The position numbers and the translations under genes are program-made. DNA of 5,460 nucleotides from CAKZSB01 sp964646405 (lineage in GTDB: Bacteria > Pseudomonadota > Gammaproteobacteria > Granulosicoccales > Granulosicoccaceae). Each line of letters opens with the position of its first letter. Positions within the stretch are counted from its first letter, which is position 1. The DNA is taken from positions 1-5,460 of the forward strand of contig CAZYDV010000394.1 in assembly GCA_964646405.1 (NCBI GenBank). Reading direction: 5' to 3'. The notes under the pieces are model-generated. The model ran no database searches. It saw only the letters and a program-made list of their open reading frames with translations, and was not told the DNA's origin. Of the stretch, positions 1 through 5,460 are shown piece by piece.

Positions 1-121
1 TGGACGCGCCGGCAGTGGCCAGCACCTGCGCCTGGCGACGACCAATGCCTGATGTCGCCCCGGTCACCATGGCGACCTTGCCCTGCAATGAGAAAAGCGC
101 CGACAAATCAACCGAGGCCAT
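1..121 (-). CDS. Short-chain dehydrogenase/reductase (SDR), N-terminal fragment cut by the window edge
   Basis: Only the first 40 residues are present. After a leader beginning MASVDLSALF, residues 14-27 read GKVAMVTGATSGIG: the beta1 strand and TGxxxGIG dinucleotide-binding loop (TGATSGIG, residues 20-27) of classical SDR enzymes, followed by a helix (RRQAQVLATAGAS). This predicts an NAD(P)-dependent cytosolic oxidoreductase. The catalytic Ser-Tyr-Lys region lies outside the window, so the substrate cannot be read. The ATG is supported by AGGA at 130-133, 8 nt upstream. Only 25 bp separate it from the stop of the upstream HisD-like gene, so the two are almost certainly co-transcribed. In hps clusters, two 2-dehydrogenases (HpsO, HpsP) interconvert DHPS enantiomers so that HpsN can act on the R form. 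An SDR here fits that role, but this is inferred from context. The SDR family call is secure; the pathway role is not. Confidence 0.85.
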   Translation of the reverse strand, partial: MASVDLSALFSLQGKVAMVTGATSGIGRRQAQVLATAGAS

Positions 122-146
122 CAAAGTGATCCTGTGATCCGTTGCA

Positions 147-1448
147 TCAAGGCTGCAATCGAAATTGTTCGTCGGGAAAGTATTTATCCAATCGCGCATC
201 GCCAGAGCGCGCGTGTGCCTCCATGCCCTCGAGACGTGAGATGCGGGCCGCCGCGGCAGCCACTTCGCGGCAGGCCTCTTCACTCATGCGCTGAGTAGTT
301 ACGGTCTTGATGAATTTCCCGACCGACAAACCGCCGGTGTAGCGCCCCGCGCCCTTGGTTGGCAGGATGTGATTGGTGCCAGAGCATTTGTCACCGAACG
401 TCACTGTGGTCTGCTCACCGACAAACAGGGAACCGTAATTTTTTAGCCGATCAACCCACCAGGACGTATCGGTCGCGTGCACCTCCAGGTGCTCAGCCGC
501 GTACAGATCAGACTGTATCGCCGCCGCCTCGCGATCCGCGCAATAAACCACTTCGCCATAGTCGCGCCACGCGCTGGTGGCCGCGTTGCGCGCCGTGTCG
601 GGCAATGCGTCGATGAGTCCGGGCATCAGTGCGATCACTTTGTCGGCAAGTTCGCGCGAGGTGGTGATGAGCCACGCCGGTGAGTCCGGACCGTGTTCAG
701 CCTGACTGACGAGATCTGTCGCGACAATATGCGCATCGGCGGTGTCGTCCGCGATGATCGCTATTTCTGTCGGGCCCGCGAAAAGATCAATCCCCACCCG
801 GCCGTAGAGCATGCGTTTGGCTTCAGCGACGAATCGGTTGCCAGGCCCGACGAGGATGTCGGCCGGCGCCTGGGTGAACAGGCCAAACGCCATCGCGGCG
901 ATACCCTGCACGCCACCCAGCGCCAGAATGTGGTCGGCGCCACAAAGATTGGCAGTGTAGATAATCGCCTCGTGCGGCAGGTTCGCTCCACGCGGCGGCG
1001 TGCAACACACGACGTTTTCAACACCGGCGACCTTGGCCGTGCCGACTGACATCACCGCCGAGGCGATGTGCGCGTAGCGACCACCGGGCACATAGCAACC
1101 GGCAGTCTGAACCGGAATTTGTTTTTGTCCGGCATAGAGCCCCGGCGATAACTCAACCTCGAAATCAATCAGCGCTTCGCGTTGCTTCTCGGCAAACCCG
1201 CGCACTCGATCGTAGGCAAACTGGATGTCGCTTTTTATGTCGTCCGACAAGGCCTCCCCGGCCGCGGCGATATCGTCTGGGGTCAACAGGATGTTGCCGT
1301 CGTAGCCGTCCAGGTTCTGCGCATACTCGCGACAGCTCTTCTCGCCGCCTGCCTCTATTGCAACCAGCATGTCGGCCACAATCCGACGTGTATCGTCTTC
1401 GCCGGTCGCAGGCGACTTGGCCGCTTTTTTTATAAATTCTGCACTCAT
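147..1448 (-). CDS. hpsN: HpsN-like zinc-dependent dehydrogenase of the histidinol dehydrogenase superfamily; probable (R)-sulfopropanediol 3-dehydrogenase
   Basis: The 433-residue protein spans the whole HisD fold. By alignment with E. coli HisD it keeps the zinc ligands Q249, H252 (LVSQAEHG), D353 (GDKCSGTNH) and H412 (MEAHAR), the catalytic pair E319-H320 (AAEHLEV), and the GPGN motif (201-204). Spacing between these residues nearly matches HisD. It is therefore expected to oxidise an alcohol to a carboxylate in two NAD+-dependent steps. Two histidinol-pocket positions differ: E. coli Glu356 is V349 and Ser237 is T227. A basic loop GGRYAHIAS (122-130) and the ending RLEGMEAHAR...KYFPDE match HpsN proteins as I remember them; HpsN converts (R)-DHPS to (R)-sulfolactate. 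No his biosynthesis genes adjoin it; a TRAP importer lies upstream and an SDR 25 bp downstream. The ATG has GGAG at 1457-1460, 8 nt upstream. An automatic pipeline would probably call it hisD. The superfamily is certain; the DHPS substrate is likely but unproven. Confidence 0.78.
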   Translation of the reverse strand: MSAEFIKKAAKSPATGEDDTRRIVADMLVAIEAGGEKSCREYAQNLDGYDGNILLTPDDIAAAGEALSDDIKSDIQFAYDRVRGFAEKQREALIDFEVELSPGLYAGQKQIPVQTAGCYVPGGRYAHIASAVMSVGTAKVAGVENVVCCTPPRGANLPHEAIIYTANLCGADHILALGGVQGIAAMAFGLFTQAPADILVGPGNRFVAEAKRMLYGRVGIDLFAGPTEIAIIADDTADAHIVATDLVSQAEHGPDSPAWLITTSRELADKVIALMPGLIDALPDTARNAATSAWRDYGEVVYCADREAAAIQSDLYAAEHLEVHATDTSWWVDRLKNYGSLFVGEQTTVTFGDKCSGTNHILPTKGAGRYTGGLSVGKFIKTVTTQRMSEEACREVAAAAARISRLEGMEAHARSGDARLDKYFPDEQFRLQP

Positions 1449-1496
1449 GTACGACGCTCCATGGGAGTTATGTCTGTCATTGGTAACCCGGGGCCG

Positions 1497-2159
1497 TTAC
1501 AGGCTCGGCTTACACAGTTCGGCCTGACCGATAATGGACAACATACCGGTGTCGCACTGGTACACGCCACGGAACAACATCTCCGCCGCCACGTAAACCA
1601 GCACGATTAGACCCAACCAGGATATCCACGGGTACTTTGCCAGCAGATTCATTATCATCGTGGCTGCAAAAGCCATCAGAACAATCGCAAGGCCAAGCCC
1701 GAACACCAGCATATTGGTGTTGCCGTCAGCAATAGCTGCAACTGCCAATACGTTATCGAGCGACATCGACACGTCTGCTATCGTGATCGAAATCAGGGCC
1801 TGACGCAGCGTGCGCCTGGGCGGCCCGGTGTAACCCTCGTGATCGTCAGCGGCTTCTTCAAGCGCGTGTGCGGCCTGGTCATCGGTTTGATCACGAATTT
1901 CAGAATACAAACGCCAGCAAACCCACAGCAACAGTAAGCCACCAACAAAAAGCAACCCCGGTATGCCCAGGAGTTTCGTGGCGACCACGGCAAAGACAAT
2001 GCGCAGCAGTGCCGCGATGACCATGCCGTACAAAATTGCTTTCTTGCGTAGCTCGGGTGCCAGCGATGCCGCCGCCATGCCGATAATCAGCGCGTTGTCG
2101 CCCGACAACACCAGATCGGCAATCACTATGGCACCAAAATCGAGAAACAGTTCTAGCAT
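1497..2159 (-). CDS. TerC family integral membrane protein, YjbE type
   Basis: A 220-residue, strongly hydrophobic protein of typical length for the YjbE branch of the TerC family. Two related halves each carry the family signature: DLVLSGDNALIIGMA (15-29) and DVSMSLDNVLAVAAIA (129-144), with acidic residues D21 and D135 placed within the membrane. Likely membrane segments are about 8-28, 41-62, 67-84, 121-143, 150-170 and 177-197. A charged loop rich in Asp, Glu and His (about 86-118) joins the halves. TerC proteins are linked to metal-ion handling: Mn2+ export in several bacteria and metalation of secreted enzymes in Bacillus. The ion moved here cannot be read from sequence. The gene lies 48 bp upstream of the HpsN-like gene and 320 bp after the TRAP permease, so it probably shares a transcript with the dehydrogenases. 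A TTG at 2162-2160 directly precedes the ATG; the ATG is preferred because AGGA (2168-2171) is 8 nt from it and 5 nt from TTG. Confidence 0.88.
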   Translation of the reverse strand: MLELFLDFGAIVIADLVLSGDNALIIGMAAASLAPELRKKAILYGMVIAALLRIVFAVVATKLLGIPGLLFVGGLLLLWVCWRLYSEIRDQTDDQAAHALEEAADDHEGYTGPPRRTLRQALISITIADVSMSLDNVLAVAAIADGNTNMLVFGLGLAIVLMAFAATMIMNLLAKYPWISWLGLIVLVYVAAEMLFRGVYQCDTGMLSIIGQAELCKPSL

Positions 2160-2167
2160 CAAAAAGG

Positions 2168-2171
2168 TCCT
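2168..2171 (-). promoter_or_regulatory. Ribosome binding site that decides the TerC start
   Basis: On the minus strand, AGGA at 2171-2168 is followed by CCTTTTTG and then ATG at 2159. The 8-nt gap equals that of the other three complete start regions in the window (dctQM, HpsN-like, SDR), which favours ATG over the adjacent TTG at 2162. Confidence 0.6.
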
Positions 2172-2454
2172 GCCTGATCAGTCACAGGCGATGAATTTAT
2201 CGGGTTGGGCAACGGATACCTGCCACTGGCGTTCTGGTCAGACAATCCGACGATGGCTTTTGAACGGCATCAGGGGAGGTCAAATTCCGTGGCCAGGTGA
2301 CACCCGGTGCGAGCGTCACTCAAAGTATAGCCAAAGACGAGTGTTACCCGCCGATGGCCCTTCGCCGCCACCGCACAATCACCGCAATGGTGAACACTGG
2401 TACGCGCTGGTTTCCACCAGCCACATCGTGCCGCGGCGATTGACGGATCGAGCA

Positions 2455-2478
2455 GAGGGCTCCATCCGCTAAGCCCTC
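2455..2478 (-). terminator. Hairpin immediately after the TRAP permease stop; possible weak terminator or mRNA-stabilising stem
   Basis: Perfect 7-bp inverted repeat gagggct (2455-2461) and agccctc (2472-2478) with a 10-nt loop. It begins one base after the permease stop codon (2482-2480) in the transcript. No T-run follows on the minus strand, so it is not a classical intrinsic terminator; it may mark the 3' end of the permease message or protect it from exonucleases. Confidence 0.4.
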
Positions 2479-2479
2479 A

Positions 2480-4945
2480 TCACCCCCCCATTACCCTGGG
2501 CAGCCACAGCACCAGTTGCGGGAAGGCGAAGATCAGCATTAAGCCGACGAGCTGCACCAACATGAATTGCATCATGCCGAGGTAGATATCTTTCAAATCC
2601 CAGTTCGGCACCACGCCCTTCAGGAAATAGGCGGACAGCGCGACCGGCGGCGATAGCCAGGCCGTTTGCAGGTTCACCGCCACCAGGATTCCAAACCAGA
2701 CCATCAGGTCATAGCGCTCCAGACCATGAACCGAAAGTGCCTCGACCGTCGGCAGCAAGATCGGGACGACAATAAGAACGATCGGCACCCATTCCAGCGG
2801 CCAGCCCAAAAGAAAGATCAGCGCCATCACCAGCAGCAGGATCAGGTATGGCGACATCTCAAGCCCCAGCAACAGCTCGGTCATCATCTTTGGCGTTCCA
2901 AGTGCGCTGAATTGGGCGCCGAAGAAGTTGGAAGCCGCGACCAGGAACATGATCAGAACCGTGATCTCCAGGGCTTTGACGAGGCTATCGAAAAAACTGG
3001 GAATGCTGAACTTTCGATAGCCAATAGAGAGCAGAATCGCACCAAAAGCGCCCATGGCGGCCGCTTCAGCCGGCGTTGCAAAACCCAGAAGGATCGAGCC
3101 CAGAGCAAAAGAAATCAGAATCGTGGGCGGCATCAGACCCGCAAAGAACTCGTTCCACAGATCGGAGAAGTAGAAGTCATTGCCGCTGGCCTTGTCGTAG
3201 ATGGGTCGACCCAGATACGCCAGCAGAACGATGAACGCGCCAAACACGATCGACCAGATCGGCAAGCCGCCATCGCCCATATTCGCAACGATCATATAGA
3301 GATGAAACAGGACGGCGATGGGAACCGCAATCCGCAGAATGCTAACGTTTCGATAGGCGGCGTAGGCCAGCGCCATGGTCACCAGCAAAACGATCAGACC
3401 ACCAAACGGCATTAATTGGGCAAACGCGCCGCCAATCCCTAAGCCAAAGACACGGCAAACCGTCAGCACACCGAGGCAGATTAACGCCACTTCAGCGCCA
3501 TAGAATTTCGACGTTTGCGGTTGATCCTCTTCTGCAAGCACCGGCCCCAATGCCGGATTAAGCCAGCATCGACCCAGGGTGTAAAAGAGATACAGCGAGG
3601 CCAGCAGTGCGCCGGGTATGAACGCGCCGCGGAACAGATCGAGTGTGGAGACTTCCAGCACCGGCCCCATCACGATCAACATGATCGACGGTGGAATCAG
3701 GATACCTAAGGTGCCACCCGCGGTGATCGTTCCTGCCGCTAGCTTCACGTCGTAACCGGATCGACTCATCGTCGCGCCCGCCATAATGCCCAACAGCGTC
3801 ACCGATGCACCCACAATTCCGGTGGCGGCAGCAAAAATGGTGGAGACGATCAACACCGCAATGAAAAGTGCACCGCGGACTCGCGACATAATCATCTGGA
3901 TCGACGCAAACAGACGTTCCATCAATCCGGCCGCTTCCATGACGATACCCATCAGGACGAAGAGCGGTACCGCCATCAGCTGATCGTTCAGCATGGTGGA
4001 GTTGGTGTTCAGCGTCATCAGCAACGTGGTGAGCTTGAAATTCGCCCCCCAGATGCCGAACACGAAGGCTAGAAAGATCAGCGTGAACGCGATCGGGAAG
4101 CCGATAAAAATCACAAACAGCATCGCGCCCAGCATGATCAGGCCGATGATGGGTTTGTCGAGGTTGGGCCGCGCGCTCATGATATCGGTGAACCATGCGC
4201 CACCCGGTACAAGGTCGGGCAAAAAGACCGCCAGCACCAGCCAGGTCAGGAGAATCAGATAGATCGGCAGCGCCCGAACAAACCAGCATTCGCGTTCTTT
4301 GCCCATTTTATGGAACGCGCGAAAAATCTCGGGAATGCCCTGAATCGCCAGCAGGAAAGCACCAACCGGCATAGCCAGTCGCGCAGGCCATAGTAACGGG
4401 CCCCAGGCGCTGTCGACTTGCATGGTCTCGCCGGTTGAGAAGGCAAGCCACCAGAATTTTGCCGAAACGATCGTGAAGAAAATCATCGACGGGATGAAGA
4501 ACAGCAGATACAGCGATGCATCAACGGTTGCCTGCGTCTTGTTAGACCAGAACCGATAGAGGAAGTCGGCGCGGATATGCACGCCGCGCATCAGGCCATA
4601 ACCTGCGGCGGCCATAAAGAGCACGCCCGCGATCATGCGGCTGGTGTCATACACCCACAGCGTCGGCCCAAGATTGAGTGATCTGGCCAGATCCTCAAAG
4701 CCCGCGTTTTGCAGGATCGAGAAGGAGTTGCGAGAGATAACCTCGAACACCACCACGGCGATCAACGGCACCAGCAGCAGGGCAATGATCTGGCCCGCGC
4801 GATAGTTAATGATGTCGATGGCGGCCGTGATCGGACGCTGCCACGCCGTCATGTCTTCGGGCGTTTCACCGGGAGCTTCGGAGCGTCGTTCGGCGATAAG
4901 CTCGTCCGCGATTTCCAGATCGTCTGGATTCGGCTCCTCGGCCAT
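2480..4945 (-). CDS. dctQM: TRAP transporter permease, fused small (DctQ) and large (DctM) subunits
   Basis: An 821-residue inner-membrane protein. After an acidic cytosolic tail (1-35), the DctQ-type domain (about 40-215) has four likely membrane segments near 51-70, 100-120, 143-165 and 185-205. The DctM-type domain (about 225-821) shows TRAP large-subunit signatures: VPLFVLMGIVMEAAGL (326-341), GGTLGILIPPS (410-420), TPAEAAAMGAFGA (624-636) and NLQTAWLSPPVA (758-769). It should carry out Na+- or proton-coupled import of a small organic acid delivered by the periplasmic receptor encoded upstream. DctM has extra hydrophobic segments at about 483-580 between its halves, as in the large permeases annotated as mannitol/chloroaromatic type; that name does not predict the substrate. 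AAGGA at 4954-4958 lies 8 nt before the ATG. In hps clusters the DHPS importer can be a TRAP system (HpsKLM), so DHPS or a related sulfonate is a reasonable guess from context only. Confidence 0.93.
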   Translation of the reverse strand: MAEEPNPDDLEIADELIAERRSEAPGETPEDMTAWQRPITAAIDIINYRAGQIIALLLVPLIAVVVFEVISRNSFSILQNAGFEDLARSLNLGPTLWVYDTSRMIAGVLFMAAAGYGLMRGVHIRADFLYRFWSNKTQATVDASLYLLFFIPSMIFFTIVSAKFWWLAFSTGETMQVDSAWGPLLWPARLAMPVGAFLLAIQGIPEIFRAFHKMGKERECWFVRALPIYLILLTWLVLAVFLPDLVPGGAWFTDIMSARPNLDKPIIGLIMLGAMLFVIFIGFPIAFTLIFLAFVFGIWGANFKLTTLLMTLNTNSTMLNDQLMAVPLFVLMGIVMEAAGLMERLFASIQMIMSRVRGALFIAVLIVSTIFAAATGIVGASVTLLGIMAGATMSRSGYDVKLAAGTITAGGTLGILIPPSIMLIVMGPVLEVSTLDLFRGAFIPGALLASLYLFYTLGRCWLNPALGPVLAEEDQPQTSKFYGAEVALICLGVLTVCRVFGLGIGGAFAQLMPFGGLIVLLVTMALAYAAYRNVSILRIAVPIAVLFHLYMIVANMGDGGLPIWSIVFGAFIVLLAYLGRPIYDKASGNDFYFSDLWNEFFAGLMPPTILISFALGSILLGFATPAEAAAMGAFGAILLSIGYRKFSIPSFFDSLVKALEITVLIMFLVAASNFFGAQFSALGTPKMMTELLLGLEMSPYLILLLVMALIFLLGWPLEWVPIVLIVVPILLPTVEALSVHGLERYDLMVWFGILVAVNLQTAWLSPPVALSAYFLKGVVPNWDLKDIYLGMMQFMLVQLVGLMLIFAFPQLVLWLPRVMGG

Positions 4946-5017
4946 GTGGTGTTTCCTTCGCTAGACGGGGATAGGAAAACGCATTCTTTTCTGTACGCTC
5001 ACGATTCCGGGCGCCTT

Positions 5018-5053
5018 AAAAAAGAACGCACGGGCATAGGGTTGCGCCCGTGC
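5018..5053 (-). terminator. Rho-independent terminator (or attenuator) between receptor and permease genes
   Basis: Read on the minus strand: arm GCACGGGC (5053-5046), 10-nt loop, arm GCCCGTGC (5035-5028), then GTTCTTTTTT (5027-5018). The 8-bp GC-rich stem followed at once by a T-rich tract is the standard form of an intrinsic terminator. It sits about 60 nt past the receptor stop and about 70 nt before the permease start, so full termination would cut off the permease. Partial read-through, or regulation by the hairpin upstream, is expected. Confidence 0.7.
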
Positions 5054-5080
5054 TGAATTGGATAACTTTCAGCTTACAAA

Positions 5081-5106
5081 GGCACGGGCTCAGACGAGCC
5101 CGTGCC
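5081..5106 (-). repeat. Perfect 11-bp hairpin just after the receptor stop
   Basis: Inverted repeat ggcacgggctc (5081-5091) and gagcccgtgcc (5096-5106) with a 4-nt loop. It starts 9 nt after the receptor stop codon (5118-5116). Only TTTG follows it on the minus strand, so alone it is a poor terminator; it could protect the 3' end of the receptor message. Its inner 8-mer is the same as in the arms of the terminator hairpin downstream, which allows alternative pairing. Confidence 0.7.
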
Positions 5107-5115
5107 GAGCTGACA

Positions 5116-5460
5116 TTACTTCAATGTATCAGCGTGTGCTTTACCCAGACCAGCGTTCGAGGCCTGAGCACCAGCCCAAAACGGAACCGCGATGTCTGCG
5201 AAATCCTTCTGCGACTGCCAGACTTCTGCGAAGAATTCGTTTTCGTCAGCAGCGGCTTGCAGCGCTTTCTGTGCAGCAGCCATGTACTCGGTGAAGTATT
5301 CCGCCGGAGTATCTTCCAGAATGACACCGTGGTTGTCCGTCAGATCCTTCAGCGCTTTGCCGTTTTCGTAGATGCGGTAGGACATGGACTTTGACAGTGA
5401 CGCGTTGGCCGCTACTTCCAGTGCCTTTTTCTCAACGTCAGTCAGATCGTTGTAGACGTC
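5116..5460 (-). CDS. dctP: TRAP transporter periplasmic solute receptor (DctP family), C-terminal fragment
   Basis: An open frame of 114 codons runs in from the window edge and ends at TAA (5118-5116). The first residues visible are DVYNDLTDVEKKALEVAANAS, an amphipathic helix typical of the C-terminal lobe of DctP-type receptors. It continues through SMSYRIYENGKALKDL and ends with FFAEVWQSQKDFADIAVPFW, a pattern that I associate with receptors paired with the large mannitol/chloroaromatic-type permeases. The family binds a small, usually carboxylate- or sulfonate-bearing ligand in the periplasm and delivers it to DctQM. The ligand-binding residues, including the conserved arginine, and the signal peptide lie outside the window. 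The Met at 5385 is internal, not the start: the frame is open to the window edge and no ribosome site precedes it. The permease gene follows after 170 bp. The family call rests on the C-terminal pattern plus the adjoining permease. Confidence 0.88.
   Translation of the reverse strand, partial: DVYNDLTDVEKKALEVAANASLSKSMSYRIYENGKALKDLTDNHGVILEDTPAEYFTEYMAAAQKALQAAADENEFFAEVWQSQKDFADIAVPFWAGAQASNAGLGKAHADTLK

Larger units (their letters stand above)
2160..2479. other. 320-bp intergenic region between TRAP permease and TerC gene
   Basis: No convincing gene was found on either strand. On the minus strand, reading frames are short and lack a start with a good ribosome site. At the permease end is a 7-bp hairpin (2455-2478, listed separately). 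A TATACT hexamer on the minus strand (2329-2324) resembles a sigma-70 -10 element that could drive the TerC-HpsN-SDR part, but no matching TTGACA-like -35 is found 16-18 nt upstream. A TTGACC hexamer nearer to terC (about 2283-2278) lacks a partner -10. The length of the gap, unlike the 25- and 48-bp gaps downstream, is the main reason to suspect a separate promoter or regulator site here. Confidence 0.4.
4946..5115. other. 170-bp spacer between TRAP receptor and permease with nested hairpins
   Basis: This spacer separates two genes whose products must work together. From 5106 to 5018 it holds two tandem hairpins sharing one 8-mer arm sequence, the second followed by a T-run. Nearer the permease, 4959-5017 shows no clear sigma-70 promoter. 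The permease ribosome site is AAGGA at 4954-4958. The likely purpose is to make more receptor than permease from one transcript, as is common for binding-protein transport systems. Confidence 0.6.

Noticed and set aside
693..1049. 118-codon open frame on the plus strand
   Set aside because: Antisense to the HpsN-like gene, which has complete family motifs over the same interval.
1963..2472. 169-codon open frame on the plus strand covering the TerC-permease spacer
   Set aside because: About 200 bp of it is antisense to the TerC start region, and no ribosome site or recognisable domain is present.
2342..2479. Minus-strand frame ending in a basic, partly hydrophobic tail (FTIAVIVRWRRRAIGG) in the TerC-permease spacer
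   Set aside because: It has no ATG start after the preceding in-frame stop and no ribosome site. It could be the remnant of a gene end, but nothing identifies it.
2666..3415. 249-codon open frame on the plus strand
   Set aside because: It lies wholly opposite the TRAP permease and codes a Gln/His/Arg/Asp-rich product with no domain, the usual antisense image of hydrophobic membrane codons.
3558..4289. 243-codon open frame on the minus strand in another phase
   Set aside because: It overlaps the DctM coding region, whose family motifs are clear in the main frame; the product is Arg/His/Ala-rich and matches nothing.
5116..5385. Treating the Met at 5385 as the start of a small 89-residue protein
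   Set aside because: The frame stays open to the window edge and the upstream residues continue the DctP-type helix, so this is an internal Met of a truncated gene.
5050..5394. 114-codon open frame on the plus strand
   Set aside because: Antisense to the receptor gene and the hairpins; Cys/Arg/Phe-rich product without a recognisable domain.
1..5460. Insertion sequences, CRISPR arrays, tRNA or rRNA genes, toxin-antitoxin or defence genes
   Set aside because: No direct-repeat arrays, transposase motifs, RNA-gene signatures or defence domains were seen on either strand.

Overview
This window looks like part of a catabolic and uptake gene cluster from a Gram-negative proteobacterium, probably a marine alpha- or gammaproteobacterium. 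The basis is a moderately high GC content, a TRAP-type uptake system, a YjbE-type TerC membrane protein, and a HisD-family enzyme of the kind found in sulfonate-degrading marine bacteria. The organism assignment is inference. All five genes lie on the minus strand, so transcription runs from high to low coordinates and the window reads right to left.

Layout in order of transcription: (1) 5460-5116, the C-terminal 114 residues of a TRAP solute-binding receptor (DctP family); (2) 5115-4946, a 170-bp spacer with two strong hairpins whose arms share the same 8-mer, the second followed by a T-run like an intrinsic terminator; (3) 4945-2480, an 821-residue fused DctQ-DctM TRAP permease; (4) 2479-2160, a 320-bp spacer with a small hairpin just after the permease stop and no convincing gene; (5) 2159-1497, a 220-residue TerC/YjbE-type integral membrane protein; (6) 1448-147, a 433-residue zinc-dependent dehydrogenase of the histidinol dehydrogenase superfamily; (7) 121-1, the first 40 residues of a short-chain dehydrogenase (SDR), cut by the window edge.

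The most informative gene is the HisD homologue. It keeps the zinc ligands and catalytic Glu-His pair of HisD but changes two residues of the histidinol pocket, has a basic loop (GGRYAHIAS), and ends with the LEGMEAHAR...KYFPDE signature that I associate with HpsN, the (R)-2,3-dihydroxypropane-1-sulfonate (DHPS) 3-dehydrogenase. Its neighbours, a TRAP importer and an SDR that could interconvert DHPS enantiomers, fit the known hps clusters. The working model is that the TRAP system imports a small organic anion such as DHPS, the SDR handles the C2 hydroxyl, and the HpsN-like enzyme oxidises the terminal alcohol to a carboxylate (sulfolactate). The desulfonation genes that would prove this (suyAB, xsc, cuyA, comC/slcD) are not in the window. 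The TerC gene inside the cluster and the nested hairpins between receptor and permease are the two least expected elements.
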